Assembly: GCA_964583095.1 (NCBI GenBank)
Contig: CAZOVB010000012.1
Coordinates: 31,661-95,660, forward strand
Length of the DNA stretch: 64,000 bases
Direction of reading: 5' to 3'
DNA from: CAZOVB01 sp964583095
Lineage (GTDB): Bacteria; Planctomycetota; Phycisphaerae; SM23-33
Of the stretch, positions 52,968 through 60,642 are shown one piece after another. Position 1 is the stretch's first letter, and the number at the start of each line of letters is the position of its first letter. The notes beneath the pieces were generated by a model, which was given only the letters and a program-made list of their open reading frames with translations, had not been told where the DNA came from and did not search any database. The translations under genes were made by a program, and so were the position numbers.

Positions 52968-53921
52968 ATGGCAAGAAACGCATTCCTGTTCCCCGGTCAA
53001 GGCGCACAGCACGCGGGTATGGGCCAGGATCTCTACGAAGGATCGCCTGCTGCCAGGGCGCTCTTCAACCGGGCGGAGAAGGTGACCTCCCTCCCTCTGA
53101 CCCGGCTCTGCTTCGAGGGGCCCGAGGAAGAACTGGCGCGGACGGACCACGCCCAGCCGGCAATTTTTACGGTTTCTGCCGCCCTTCTGGCAGCCATGGA
53201 CGAACGAATGTCGCGTGAGCAGATTGAAGCCCTGCGTCCGGAATCCCTGGCGGGCCTGAGCCTTGGCGAATATTCCGCCCTCTACGCTGCGGATGCGGCG
53301 GATTTCGACGACATGCTCACTCTGGTAGCGCGTCGAGGAGCGCTGATGCAGGAGGCTGCGACGGGGCGTCCCTCGGCGATGGTCGCCATCCTGGGGCTGA
53401 AGAACGAAATGCAGGCCCGGGAGCTTTGCGAAGCCTGTGCGGAGGGACAGATTCTTACGCCAGCCAACTTCAACTGCCCCGGCCAGATTGTGCTTTCGGG
53501 CGAAGTTGACGCCTGTCGGAGAGCATCCGAACGGGCCGGTGAGTTCGGGGCTTCGGGCGGAAAGATGCTCAATGTAGCCGGCGCATTCCACAGCGAGATC
53601 ATGGCCCCGGCGGCCGAGGCGTTTTCCAAAGTCCTTTCCGGCGTGAAATTCCGCATGCCCCGCGGTAAGGTTCTTGCCAACGTCGATGCTCAACCTTATA
53701 CCTCTCCGGAAGAAATTCCCGAAAAGCTGCTTGCCCAGCTGACCGGGGCGGTCCGTTGGCAGCAGTCGATGGAATCCATGCTCACCGAGGGCGTGGAGGA
53801 TTTCTACGAGATCGGGCCGGGCAAGACCCTGATGGGACTGATGCGTCGGATCGATCGCAAGCGGCGTGTGAAGGTGGTCAACAGCCTGGCTTCGATCGAG
53901 AAGCTTGTCGCCGACGCGTAA
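52968..53921 (+). CDS. fabD: Malonyl-CoA:ACP transacylase
   Basis: A 317-residue enzyme that loads malonyl onto acyl carrier protein. Motifs: FLFPGQGAQHAGMG at the N-terminus, the nucleophile elbow GLSLGEYSALYAA with catalytic Ser, and the His segment NVAGAFHSEIMAPA. EIGPGKTLMGL closes the fold. It lies between fabH and fabG in the lipid operon. Confidence 0.95.
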   Translation: MARNAFLFPGQGAQHAGMGQDLYEGSPAARALFNRAEKVTSLPLTRLCFEGPEEELARTDHAQPAIFTVSAALLAAMDERMSREQIEALRPESLAGLSLGEYSALYAADAADFDDMLTLVARRGALMQEAATGRPSAMVAILGLKNEMQARELCEACAEGQILTPANFNCPGQIVLSGEVDACRRASERAGEFGASGGKMLNVAGAFHSEIMAPAAEAFSKVLSGVKFRMPRGKVLANVDAQPYTSPEEIPEKLLAQLTGAVRWQQSMESMLTEGVEDFYEIGPGKTLMGLMRRIDRKRRVKVVNSLASIEKLVADA

Positions 53922-53986
53922 GGAAGTTTCGCTTCGGGGCCTTGCCGGAACCCGGGCGTATGATTGCGAAGAAAAAGGAACGCAAA

Positions 53987-54742
53987 TTGGCAAAAGCAAA
54001 ACAGATACCGGATAACGAGAAGGTGGCGATCGTCACCGGCGGCGCACGAGGCATCGGCCTGGAGATCTGCCGCGAACTGCTGGCGATGGGCATGACCGTC
54101 GTTGCGGTCGACGTACGCGAGGAGACCCTCTCCGAGGCATCGGAGAAACTCCAGGCGGGGGAGAGATTCCTTCCGCGTGTCATGGATGTAACCGACAGCG
54201 AAGGCTTTACCGGGTTGATTGACGAGATCGCCGATGCTCATGGGCACGTGGACGTGCTGGTCAACAACGCGGGCATCACGCGCGACGGCCTGCTGATGCG
54301 GATGAGCGACGACGACTGGGACCTGGTGATCAAGGTGAACCTGAAAAGCGCCTTCATCGGTACCCGTGCCGTCTGCAAGCACATGGTCCGACAGCGTTGC
54401 GGCTCGATCATCAACATGTCCAGCTACAGTGGACTGGAAGGCAATCGAGGCCAGGGCAACTACGCCGCCAGCAAGGCCGGCATGCTGGGCCTGACCAAGA
54501 CCACCGCCAAAGAACTGGCCGGAAAGAACATTCGCTGCAATGCCGTGGCCCCGGGATTCATTCAGACGGAAATGACCGACGTGTTGCCCCAGCAGGCCAA
54601 GGACATGGCCCTGGCGCAGATTCCGATGGGACGGTTCGGCCAGCCGGGAGACATCGCAAGAGCGGTGGCCTTCCTGGCCTCCGAGGCTTCGGCCTATATC
54701 ACAGGACAGTCATTAAGTGTTGACGGCGGCATGCACACATAG
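53987..54742 (+). CDS. fabG: 3-oxoacyl-ACP reductase
   Basis: A short-chain dehydrogenase (about 251 residues) reducing 3-oxoacyl-ACP with NADPH. The nucleotide site is VTGGARGIGLEI; the catalytic Ser-Tyr-Lys appear as NMSSYSGLEGNRGQGNY and AASKAG; the C-terminus has YITGQSLSVDGGMHT. Start choice: TTG 53987 has AAGGAA six bases before it and gives the usual length; ATG 53960 would add nine basic residues and has a weaker site. Either is possible. Confidence 0.93.
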   Translation: MAKAKQIPDNEKVAIVTGGARGIGLEICRELLAMGMTVVAVDVREETLSEASEKLQAGERFLPRVMDVTDSEGFTGLIDEIADAHGHVDVLVNNAGITRDGLLMRMSDDDWDLVIKVNLKSAFIGTRAVCKHMVRQRCGSIINMSSYSGLEGNRGQGNYAASKAGMLGLTKTTAKELAGKNIRCNAVAPGFIQTEMTDVLPQQAKDMALAQIPMGRFGQPGDIARAVAFLASEASAYITGQSLSVDGGMHT

Positions 54743-54767
54743 GCAATCTTACCGGCCAGTTATGCTA

Positions 54768-54796
54768 TTGCATGGTTGGCCAAGCGACGCTATAGT
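54768..54796 (+). promoter_or_regulatory. Internal promoter for acpP-fabF
   Basis: TTGCAT (54768-54773), a 17-base spacer and TATAGT (54791-54796) lie in the fabG-acpP gap. Start near 54803, 66 bases before acpP. An extra promoter would suit the high demand for acyl carrier protein. Confidence 0.55.
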
Positions 54797-54868
54797 ACCG
54801 CGTCCCGGTCCGGGAAAAGGCCGGCTTGTATATCAAACAGGTTCCTTCAGTACAGGGAGGTCACGAAA

Positions 54869-55114
54869 GTGTCCGACGACATTGAAGCCAAGGTAGTAGA
54901 AATTGTCTCCGAGCAGATGGGTGTTGACAAAAGCGAGATCACGCGGGAAACCTCTTTCGTGAACGACCTGAACGCCGACTCGCTCGATACCGTGGAACTG
55001 GTGATGGAGTTCGAAGACGAGTTCGAACTGTCCATCCCGGACGAAGAGGCCGAGAAGATCCAGACGGTCGGCCAGGCAATCGACTACATCCAGGAGCACC
55101 TGGGTAAGAAGTAA
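54869..55114 (+). CDS. acpP: Acyl carrier protein
   Basis: An 81-residue acidic protein carrying growing acyl chains on a phosphopantetheine attached to Ser38 in NADSLDTVELVMEFEDEF. The four-helix fold is complete (VVEIVSEQMGVD, IQTVGQAIDYIQEHL). The start is GTG 54869, set by AGGGAGG eight bases upstream; the longer frame from 54776 would give a basic extension not found in ACPs. Confidence 0.96.
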   Translation: MSDDIEAKVVEIVSEQMGVDKSEITRETSFVNDLNADSLDTVELVMEFEDEFELSIPDEEAEKIQTVGQAIDYIQEHLGKK

Positions 55115-55131
55115 CCCAAGGAAGTGACGCC

Positions 55132-56385
55132 ATGGCCAGACGTCGCGTCGTACTGACCGGCATGGGCACTGTCAATCCGTTGGCCTGGAATGTGGCCGAC
55201 TTCTGGCAGGGCCTGATGGACGGCAAGAGCGGTATCGAACGCATTGCGCGTTTTGATGCATCCGAGTTCACCAGCCAGATCGGCGGGGAAGTCAAGGACT
55301 GGAAAACGGTCCCGTCTTCCCTGGTCGATCCGCGGGAAGCCCGGCGCATGGATCGCTTTGCGCAGTTTGCGGTCCAGTCGTCCATCGAAGCCGTAGAAGA
55401 CTGCGGGATCGACTTCGAGACCTCCGACAAAACCCGTTGCGGCGTGATGATTGGCAGCGGAATCGGCGGACTCGAAGAACTCGAAACCCAGCACGAGAAA
55501 ATGCTTGCCAAGGGCCCCGGGCGAGTGAGCCCCTTCACCGTCCCCAAGCTCATGGTCAACGCAGGAAGCGGAAACGTCTCGATCATCTGGGGCCTGATGG
55601 GCCCGAACACCTCGGTGGTCACGGCCTGTGCTTCGGCCGCCAACGCCATCGGCGAGGCGATGCGCTGCATTCAGTACGACGGGGCCGACCTGATCATCAC
55701 CGGCGGATCCGAGGCGGCCCTGACCCGGATCGGCCTGGCGAGCTTCTGTGCCCTCAAGGGCCTGAGCACGCGCAACGATGACCCACACGCCGCTTCCAGA
55801 CCCTTCGATAGGGACCGCGACGGTTTCCTCCTCAGTGAAGGCGCCGGAGCTGTCATCATCGAAGAGCTCGAACACGCCCGAAAGCGTGGCGCGAAGATCT
55901 ACGGTGAACTGATCGGCTACGGAGCCAGCGGTGACGGGTATCACATCACCGCCCCGGACCCGCAGGGCAGGGGAGCTTCCCTGGCCATGCGAAAGGCCCT
56001 GGCCGATGCCGGGATCGACGGGGAAGATGTGGATTACATCAATACCCACGGAACGAGCACCGAACTTGGCGATATCGCCGAGACCGTCGCCATAAAGAAG
56101 GTCTTCGGTGAGTACGCCAAGTCCGGACTGATGATCTCCTCCACCAAGAGCTGCACCGGCCATCTGCTGGGCGCTTCGGGTGGTGTGGAACTCATCGCCT
56201 GCTGCAAAGCCCTGGAAACCGACGTGCTGCCGGCCACGTTCAACCTGGAAAACCAGGACGAGCAGTGCGACCTGGACTGCATCCCCAACACTCCCCGGGA
56301 AAAGAAAATTAATATTGCCCTCAGCAACAGCTTCGGCTTCGGCGGGCATAATGCCTGCCTGCTGGTCAAGAGGTTCGAAGGCTAG
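55132..56385 (+). CDS. fabF: 3-oxoacyl-ACP synthase II
   Basis: A 417-residue elongating condensing enzyme. The active site is Cys (VTACASAANAIGEAM), His (YINTHGTSTELGDIAE) and a second His in KSCTGHLLGASGGVE. N-terminal VVLTGMGTVNPLAWN and C-terminal SNSFGFGGHNACLL complete the pattern. It starts 17 bases after acpP and closes the operon, which is followed by hairpins. Confidence 0.96.
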   Translation: MARRRVVLTGMGTVNPLAWNVADFWQGLMDGKSGIERIARFDASEFTSQIGGEVKDWKTVPSSLVDPREARRMDRFAQFAVQSSIEAVEDCGIDFETSDKTRCGVMIGSGIGGLEELETQHEKMLAKGPGRVSPFTVPKLMVNAGSGNVSIIWGLMGPNTSVVTACASAANAIGEAMRCIQYDGADLIITGGSEAALTRIGLASFCALKGLSTRNDDPHAASRPFDRDRDGFLLSEGAGAVIIEELEHARKRGAKIYGELIGYGASGDGYHITAPDPQGRGASLAMRKALADAGIDGEDVDYINTHGTSTELGDIAETVAIKKVFGEYAKSGLMISSTKSCTGHLLGASGGVELIACCKALETDVLPATFNLENQDEQCDLDCIPNTPREKKINIALSNSFGFGGHNACLLVKRFEG

Positions 56386-56428
56386 AACGTAACGCCGAGC
56401 CGTTGCTTGAAACTGAGATGAAACCCCA

Positions 56429-56458
56429 AGGAGCTCGCGAGTCATTTCGCGGGCTCCT
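56429..56458 (+). terminator. Hairpin after fabF
   Basis: aggagctcgcga (56429-56440) pairs with tcgcgggctcct (56447-56458), with one G-T pair, 44 bases past the fabF stop. It is followed by GTTGTT. A second hairpin system starts 28 bases later. Confidence 0.6.
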
Positions 56459-56485
56459 GTTGTTCCCGGCAGGAGGGGCGGATGC

Positions 56486-56530
56486 GGGAGGGCAAAAAAC
56501 CGCCCTCCCCCGGGGCACGTAAGGGAGGGC
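56486..56530. terminator. Three-arm hairpin, minus-strand terminator
   Basis: gggagggc (56486-56493), gccctccc (56502-56509) and gggagggc (56523-56530) let the middle arm pair with either neighbour. On the minus strand the 56530/56502 hairpin is followed by GG and six T, a strong terminator for the aminotransferase transcript. The rest of the gap 56386-56812 holds no gene I can support. Confidence 0.6.
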
Positions 56531-56812
56531 GTTTGCAAAGCCGAAGGCAATTCGCATTGCCCTCGGCCCAGCGTTCCTTTTCCTATGTTCTTCTGTGGTT
56601 TCCGCCAGGCCGTCTCAGAGCAACTCCGGCAGCGAAATGAGACAGAACCCATCCAGACCACCGGCGAAGCTGAGTCTCTCGCTTCGGAGCCAAGAGGCGG
56701 ATTCGCCTGAAGTGCGATTCCCGAATCGGCAGAGCCAAATCCAAATGCATCGAAACGTCCCGCAGGAACCTACCCGAATATTGTACGTGGCCCCTCCGGC
56801 CTTCATCAAGTC

Positions 56813-58165
56813 TTAATAAAAGTCTGCCGATTTGCTCGATGGCAATTGGGTTTGCCCGGTAATTTCGCCGCTTTCTCCGGTATACCCGCAGGACCGATAC
56901 GCTCGGGCCAGGCGGGCGATGCCCTCGTGGATCTGGTCGACCTTGGCCAGGCCGAAGCTGAGGCGAATCGTATTGGTCGGCTTCCCGCGATTCGGGTCGG
57001 GGGGGAAACAGAACTCGCCCGGCACGTAGAGGACGCCTTGCTCGATGGAGCGTTTGCACAGCAGGGAGTCCATGGAGGTATCCACCCCTTCGGGCAGGGT
57101 CAGCCAGACATACAAGCCTCCCTCCGGCCGGGTCCAATGCACCGCCGGTTCGGAGGCAAACTGCGTCTCCAGGGCTTGGAGCATGGCATCGCGTTTCCGG
57201 CCGTAGGCCAGCCGGATCTTCTCCAGATGGTCGCCGTAGCCGCCGCCTTCCAGTGAGGCCAGAAGAATTTCCTGTGCGAAATTGTTGGAACCGAAGTCGT
57301 GGTTGCCCTTCTGTATGATCACGGGCTCGACCAAGTCTTTGGGCAGCAGTGCGTAGCCTGTCTTGAGCCCGGGAGAAAAAGGCTTGGAGAAGGTCTGGAG
57401 AAGGGCAACGTACTGGTTGTCCCGGTCGAAGCTCTTGATCGAGGGGGGGACCTTCCCACTGTAGGAAAGCTCCCGGTAGGCAGCGTCCTCCAGCAGACAG
57501 ATGCGATGATCGATGGAAAATTCACGCACGATTTGAAGGATCTGTTCCCGCCGGCCGGCTGAAAGGGTAATGCCCGTGGGGTTCTGATAGTAACTCACGA
57601 GATAGACCATCTTCACCCGGGAAAGATTGCCTTCGTCGCGGATCCGTTCCAGCAAGGCTTTCAGGGAGTGGGGCATCATGCCTTCGTTGTCCATCTCGAC
57701 GCAGCGCACCTGCGCCCCGAGCGACTGCAATGTCCCGGTGTAGACAAAATAGCTGGGCCAACTGGTCACGACGATGTCCCCGGGATCCACCAGGACATCC
57801 GAAAGCAGAAACAGCAACTGCTGGCTGCCCGTCGAAACGATTATCTGATCCGGGCTCGCGCCAAGCCCGCCCGGGCCGAGCCCTTCGAGCTTTTCCAGAT
57901 GGGCCAGAAGAGCCTTTCGCAGGCCAAGCAGACCTGCGGTCGTGCCGTACTGCAAGGCCTTGCGGGCACTGGCGGGGTGGGAGAGGACCTGCTGGGCCAG
58001 GCGGGATGTCTCCTGGACAGGCAACTGGTCGGAATCCACAAGACCTGCCGCGAGAGAAATCAGATCCGGATTCGTCACAGCCTGGGCCATCAGGTAGCTG
58101 ATGGGCTGACGGCTGGATCGTCTTGCCCTGGCGCTGAGGCCAAAGGATTCGGGAGATTTCGTCAT
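56813..58165 (-). CDS. PLP-dependent class I/II aminotransferase (MocR/LysN-like core)
   Basis: A 450-residue fold type I aminotransferase. Motifs: ISLAAGLVDSDQLP, IIVSTGSQQLLFLLSDVL, YQNPTGITLSAGRR, LLEDAAYRELSYSG and the PLP lysine in LQTFSKPFSPGLKTGYAL. Arg in NTIRLSFG binds the substrate carboxylate. It resembles the catalytic core of MocR regulators and 2-aminoadipate/aromatic aminotransferases (LysN type), but has no DNA-binding domain. Substrate uncertain. It follows the CbiX-like gene by 92 bases on the same strand and ends well before a terminator. Confidence 0.85.
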   Translation of the reverse strand: MTKSPESFGLSARARRSSRQPISYLMAQAVTNPDLISLAAGLVDSDQLPVQETSRLAQQVLSHPASARKALQYGTTAGLLGLRKALLAHLEKLEGLGPGGLGASPDQIIVSTGSQQLLFLLSDVLVDPGDIVVTSWPSYFVYTGTLQSLGAQVRCVEMDNEGMMPHSLKALLERIRDEGNLSRVKMVYLVSYYQNPTGITLSAGRREQILQIVREFSIDHRICLLEDAAYRELSYSGKVPPSIKSFDRDNQYVALLQTFSKPFSPGLKTGYALLPKDLVEPVIIQKGNHDFGSNNFAQEILLASLEGGGYGDHLEKIRLAYGRKRDAMLQALETQFASEPAVHWTRPEGGLYVWLTLPEGVDTSMDSLLCKRSIEQGVLYVPGEFCFPPDPNRGKPTNTIRLSFGLAKVDQIHEGIARLARAYRSCGYTGESGEITGQTQLPSSKSADFY

Positions 58166-58257
58166 GGGTCGGTTCCTTTCCCTTGCGACAAGTCTATCTC
58201 ATGGGCTCGTTTCGGGCAAGACGGGCCAGACCGGATTCCTGTCGAGGCTGCTGGCTT

Positions 58258-58632
58258 TCATTCGGTGTTTCGCAGGTGGCAGGCCGCCAGGGAAAACACC
58301 AACTCGTGGAATTCGGGCGTCTCGCCAATGGCTGGGAGAAGCTCGATTCTCGTCGAGTACTTCTCAACGGCCTGCTGGATCAGGGGGGCTACATCCCGTT
58401 GCACATGTCCGCCGGAGGAGAGAAAGACGGGTAGCACCCGGATGAGATCGGCGCCCTGGGAGGCTGCTTCCTTCAGAACATCGGCCAAAAAAGGCTGGCT
58501 GAATTGCAGGTAGGCCAGATAGGCCCGGCCGGGATGCATAGACTCCAACCTGGCCAGGAGATCCTTCATGGGCTTTGCCCAGAGCGGATCCTTGCTGCCG
58601 TGGGCCAGAAGAATAAGTTTTTCTGACTTCAT
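58258..58632 (-). CDS. Short CbiX-like chelatase-family protein
   Basis: A 124-residue protein matching CbiX/sirohydrochlorin chelatase small forms: KLILLAHGSKDP with the metal His at the N-terminus, PGRAYLAYLQFSQP, and LPVFLSSGGHVQRDVAPL with the second His. The short form works as a homodimer and inserts Co, Ni or Fe into sirohydrochlorin-type tetrapyrroles. No other tetrapyrrole gene is near, so the metal and pathway are uncertain. ATG 58632 is taken as the start. Confidence 0.82.
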   Translation of the reverse strand: MKSEKLILLAHGSKDPLWAKPMKDLLARLESMHPGRAYLAYLQFSQPFLADVLKEAASQGADLIRVLPVFLSSGGHVQRDVAPLIQQAVEKYSTRIELLPAIGETPEFHELVFSLAACHLRNTE

Positions 58633-58851
58633 AAGTTACGTTCTCCCAGGAAACAGGAGTCACTTGAATGAGACGTCTCTGCAGGTGGAAGGTTCATTAC
58701 TTGTGGGGAAATCGGCCCGGGCAATAGCTTCTCACTTGCGGAAGATGAACCCTGATATCTTTGAATAATCGGGATATTTCTCGTTTCCTTGGCTTCGGAT
58801 TCCTGTTTAAATCATCCTATGGGACCAACGGCATCAAAGAGGAAAACAGTC

Positions 58852-58917
58852 ATGCCTGAAAGTCCCAAGGGGCGTTCTGTTTGCGGTTCACTATCCAACA
58901 CGTCTGCGAATCTGTGA
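58852..58917 (+). CDS. Possible 21-residue leader peptide before the sensor kinase
   Basis: ATG 58852, with AGAGG nine bases upstream, opens a 21-codon frame (starts MPESPKGRSV, ends NTSANL) to TGA 58917. The kinase ATG 58943 itself has no ribosome site. The frame could be a translated leader coupling to the kinase, or chance. The 58633-58942 gap contains no other candidate. Confidence 0.3.
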   Translation: MPESPKGRSVCGSLSNTSANL

Positions 58918-58942
58918 CTGCCCGGTCGCAGCCTGTTTTGCC

Positions 58943-60640
58943 ATGTGGATACTGCTGATCACAATCATATCGCTCGCAGCTCAGTGCGTCGCGGCCTTTC
59001 AGGCCGGGCGATTGTCCGTTCGTGCCCACCGTCCATGGGTGTGGATTCTTGCTGCCATTGCCTTGTCCCTGATGGCGATCCGCCGGGCCACCAGCCTGGG
59101 CGGACATCTTTTGGCTGCTGAGGGCAGAGCACTGGATCCGGCTGCGGAGATAATAGCGCTGGTGATTTCGCTGCTCTGGCTCTGGGGGATGTTCTTCGCC
59201 GGTCCGATGGTCGTGACCGATAAAGCAGCTCTGCGACAATTGGCCACTGGACGCGAGCGGCTCTGGGAGATACTTAACAGCACCGGCGTTGGTTACTTCC
59301 GCCTGGATCGGGAGGGCAAATTGACCGAGGCCAACGACGCCTTTGCCCGGCTGCACGATTGTCAAAGCGCCTCGGAGTTGATCGGGGTACATTATCGGGA
59401 CCTGGTGGACCCGCAGGATCGTCCCAAGGCCGACGAGGCCTTCCGGAAGGCTTTGAGCGGGAAGGGAATCAGCGGTCTGGAAATACACAAGCGCAATGCA
59501 CAGGGCCTGATAAGTTACTTTCGCATCACTGCTGTCGCGGTCGAGCAGGACGGCCACATTCCAGGGGCCGAGGGTATAGCCCTGGATGTAACACGCGAGC
59601 GTCAGGCGATGGTTTCGCTTCAGCGAAGCGAAGAGCGGTTTCGGACGCTCTATCAACAGATTCCCCTGGGGTATCAATCCCTTGACAAATACGGAAGAAT
59701 TCTGGAAGTCAATCGGGCCTGGGAAGAGATGACCGGTGGATCCCGAACGCGCGTAACGGGCAGGCCCTTCGCGGATTTCCTGGCTTCCGAATCGGCCGGA
59801 CAGTTCATGGAAGCCCTCGATGCCCTGCGCAGGGGCCGGCGGATCCGTGGCCTGGAACTCCAATTGCAGGGGACGCATGGCCCTTGCCCGGTCCTGATTG
59901 ACGCCCAGTCCTCGATGTCCGAAGACGGGGATTTCGAGAAGGCCTACTGCATTCTCACCGACGTCTCGGAACTCAAGGCCACCCATGATCATCTTCAGAA
60001 GTCCCTGGTGGAAAAGGATATTCTCCTTCGTGAGATCCACCATCGGGTCAAGAACAACCTCCAGTTGATCTCCAGCCTGCTGAGCCTGCAATCGCAGCGA
60101 GTGGAGGATGAAGGACTCTCCAATCTGCTGGCCTCGACACAGTCCCGGATCTACTCGATCGCTCTTCTCCACGAGGCGCTTCTGGACACCGGCCAGCTTG
60201 CACGCCCCTGTATGCCATCCTACCTTTCGAGCCTGACCGAACATCTGCGCAACAGCTTGGGTATCGCCCCGAATCTCGTGGAGATCAAGATGAATATCCA
60301 GAACGCTCCGCTGAGCCCCGACCAGGCGATGCGGTGCGGTCTGATCGTCAACGAACTGGTATCCAACGCACTCGAACATGCTTTTGTCTCCGAAGGAACG
60401 GGACAGTTGGGCGTCGAGTTCTTCCAGGAGGACCGGCAGTGGTGTCTGAAGGTCTGGGATAACGGCAGCGGCCGCATTTCCCGCGACAAAACGCTGGAGC
60501 AAAGGGGCTTGGGGCTGGAACTGGTCGACGCACTGTGCCGGCAGTTGGAGGGCGAAATGGAAATATCGCAAAATGGTGGAACGACCGTTACAATTCACTT
60601 CCGGGCGGATCTGTCCCGCCCACGGGGCCAGGAGAGGTAG
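58943..60640 (+). CDS. Membrane sensor histidine kinase, PAS-PAS-HisKA_2
   Basis: A 565-residue kinase. Three membrane helices (MWILLITIISLAAQCVAA, WVWILAAIALSLMAI, IIALVISLLWLWGMFFAG) anchor it. Two PAS domains follow, about residues 110-230 (ILNSTGVGYFRLDREG) and 235-345 (LYQQIPLGYQSLDKYG). The HisKA_2 box is LLREIHHRVKNNLQLI (His366/His367, with the His of HRVKNN the usual acceptor). The ATPase has NELVSNALEHAF, DNGSGR and GLGLELV. It detects an unknown signal. The hybrid kinase gene starts two bases after its stop, so the two are co-translated and likely work together. Confidence 0.9.
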   Translation: MWILLITIISLAAQCVAAFQAGRLSVRAHRPWVWILAAIALSLMAIRRATSLGGHLLAAEGRALDPAAEIIALVISLLWLWGMFFAGPMVVTDKAALRQLATGRERLWEILNSTGVGYFRLDREGKLTEANDAFARLHDCQSASELIGVHYRDLVDPQDRPKADEAFRKALSGKGISGLEIHKRNAQGLISYFRITAVAVEQDGHIPGAEGIALDVTRERQAMVSLQRSEERFRTLYQQIPLGYQSLDKYGRILEVNRAWEEMTGGSRTRVTGRPFADFLASESAGQFMEALDALRRGRRIRGLELQLQGTHGPCPVLIDAQSSMSEDGDFEKAYCILTDVSELKATHDHLQKSLVEKDILLREIHHRVKNNLQLISSLLSLQSQRVEDEGLSNLLASTQSRIYSIALLHEALLDTGQLARPCMPSYLSSLTEHLRNSLGIAPNLVEIKMNIQNAPLSPDQAMRCGLIVNELVSNALEHAFVSEGTGQLGVEFFQEDRQWCLKVWDNGSGRISRDKTLEQRGLGLELVDALCRQLEGEMEISQNGGTTVTIHFRADLSRPRGQER

Positions 60641-60642
60641 CT

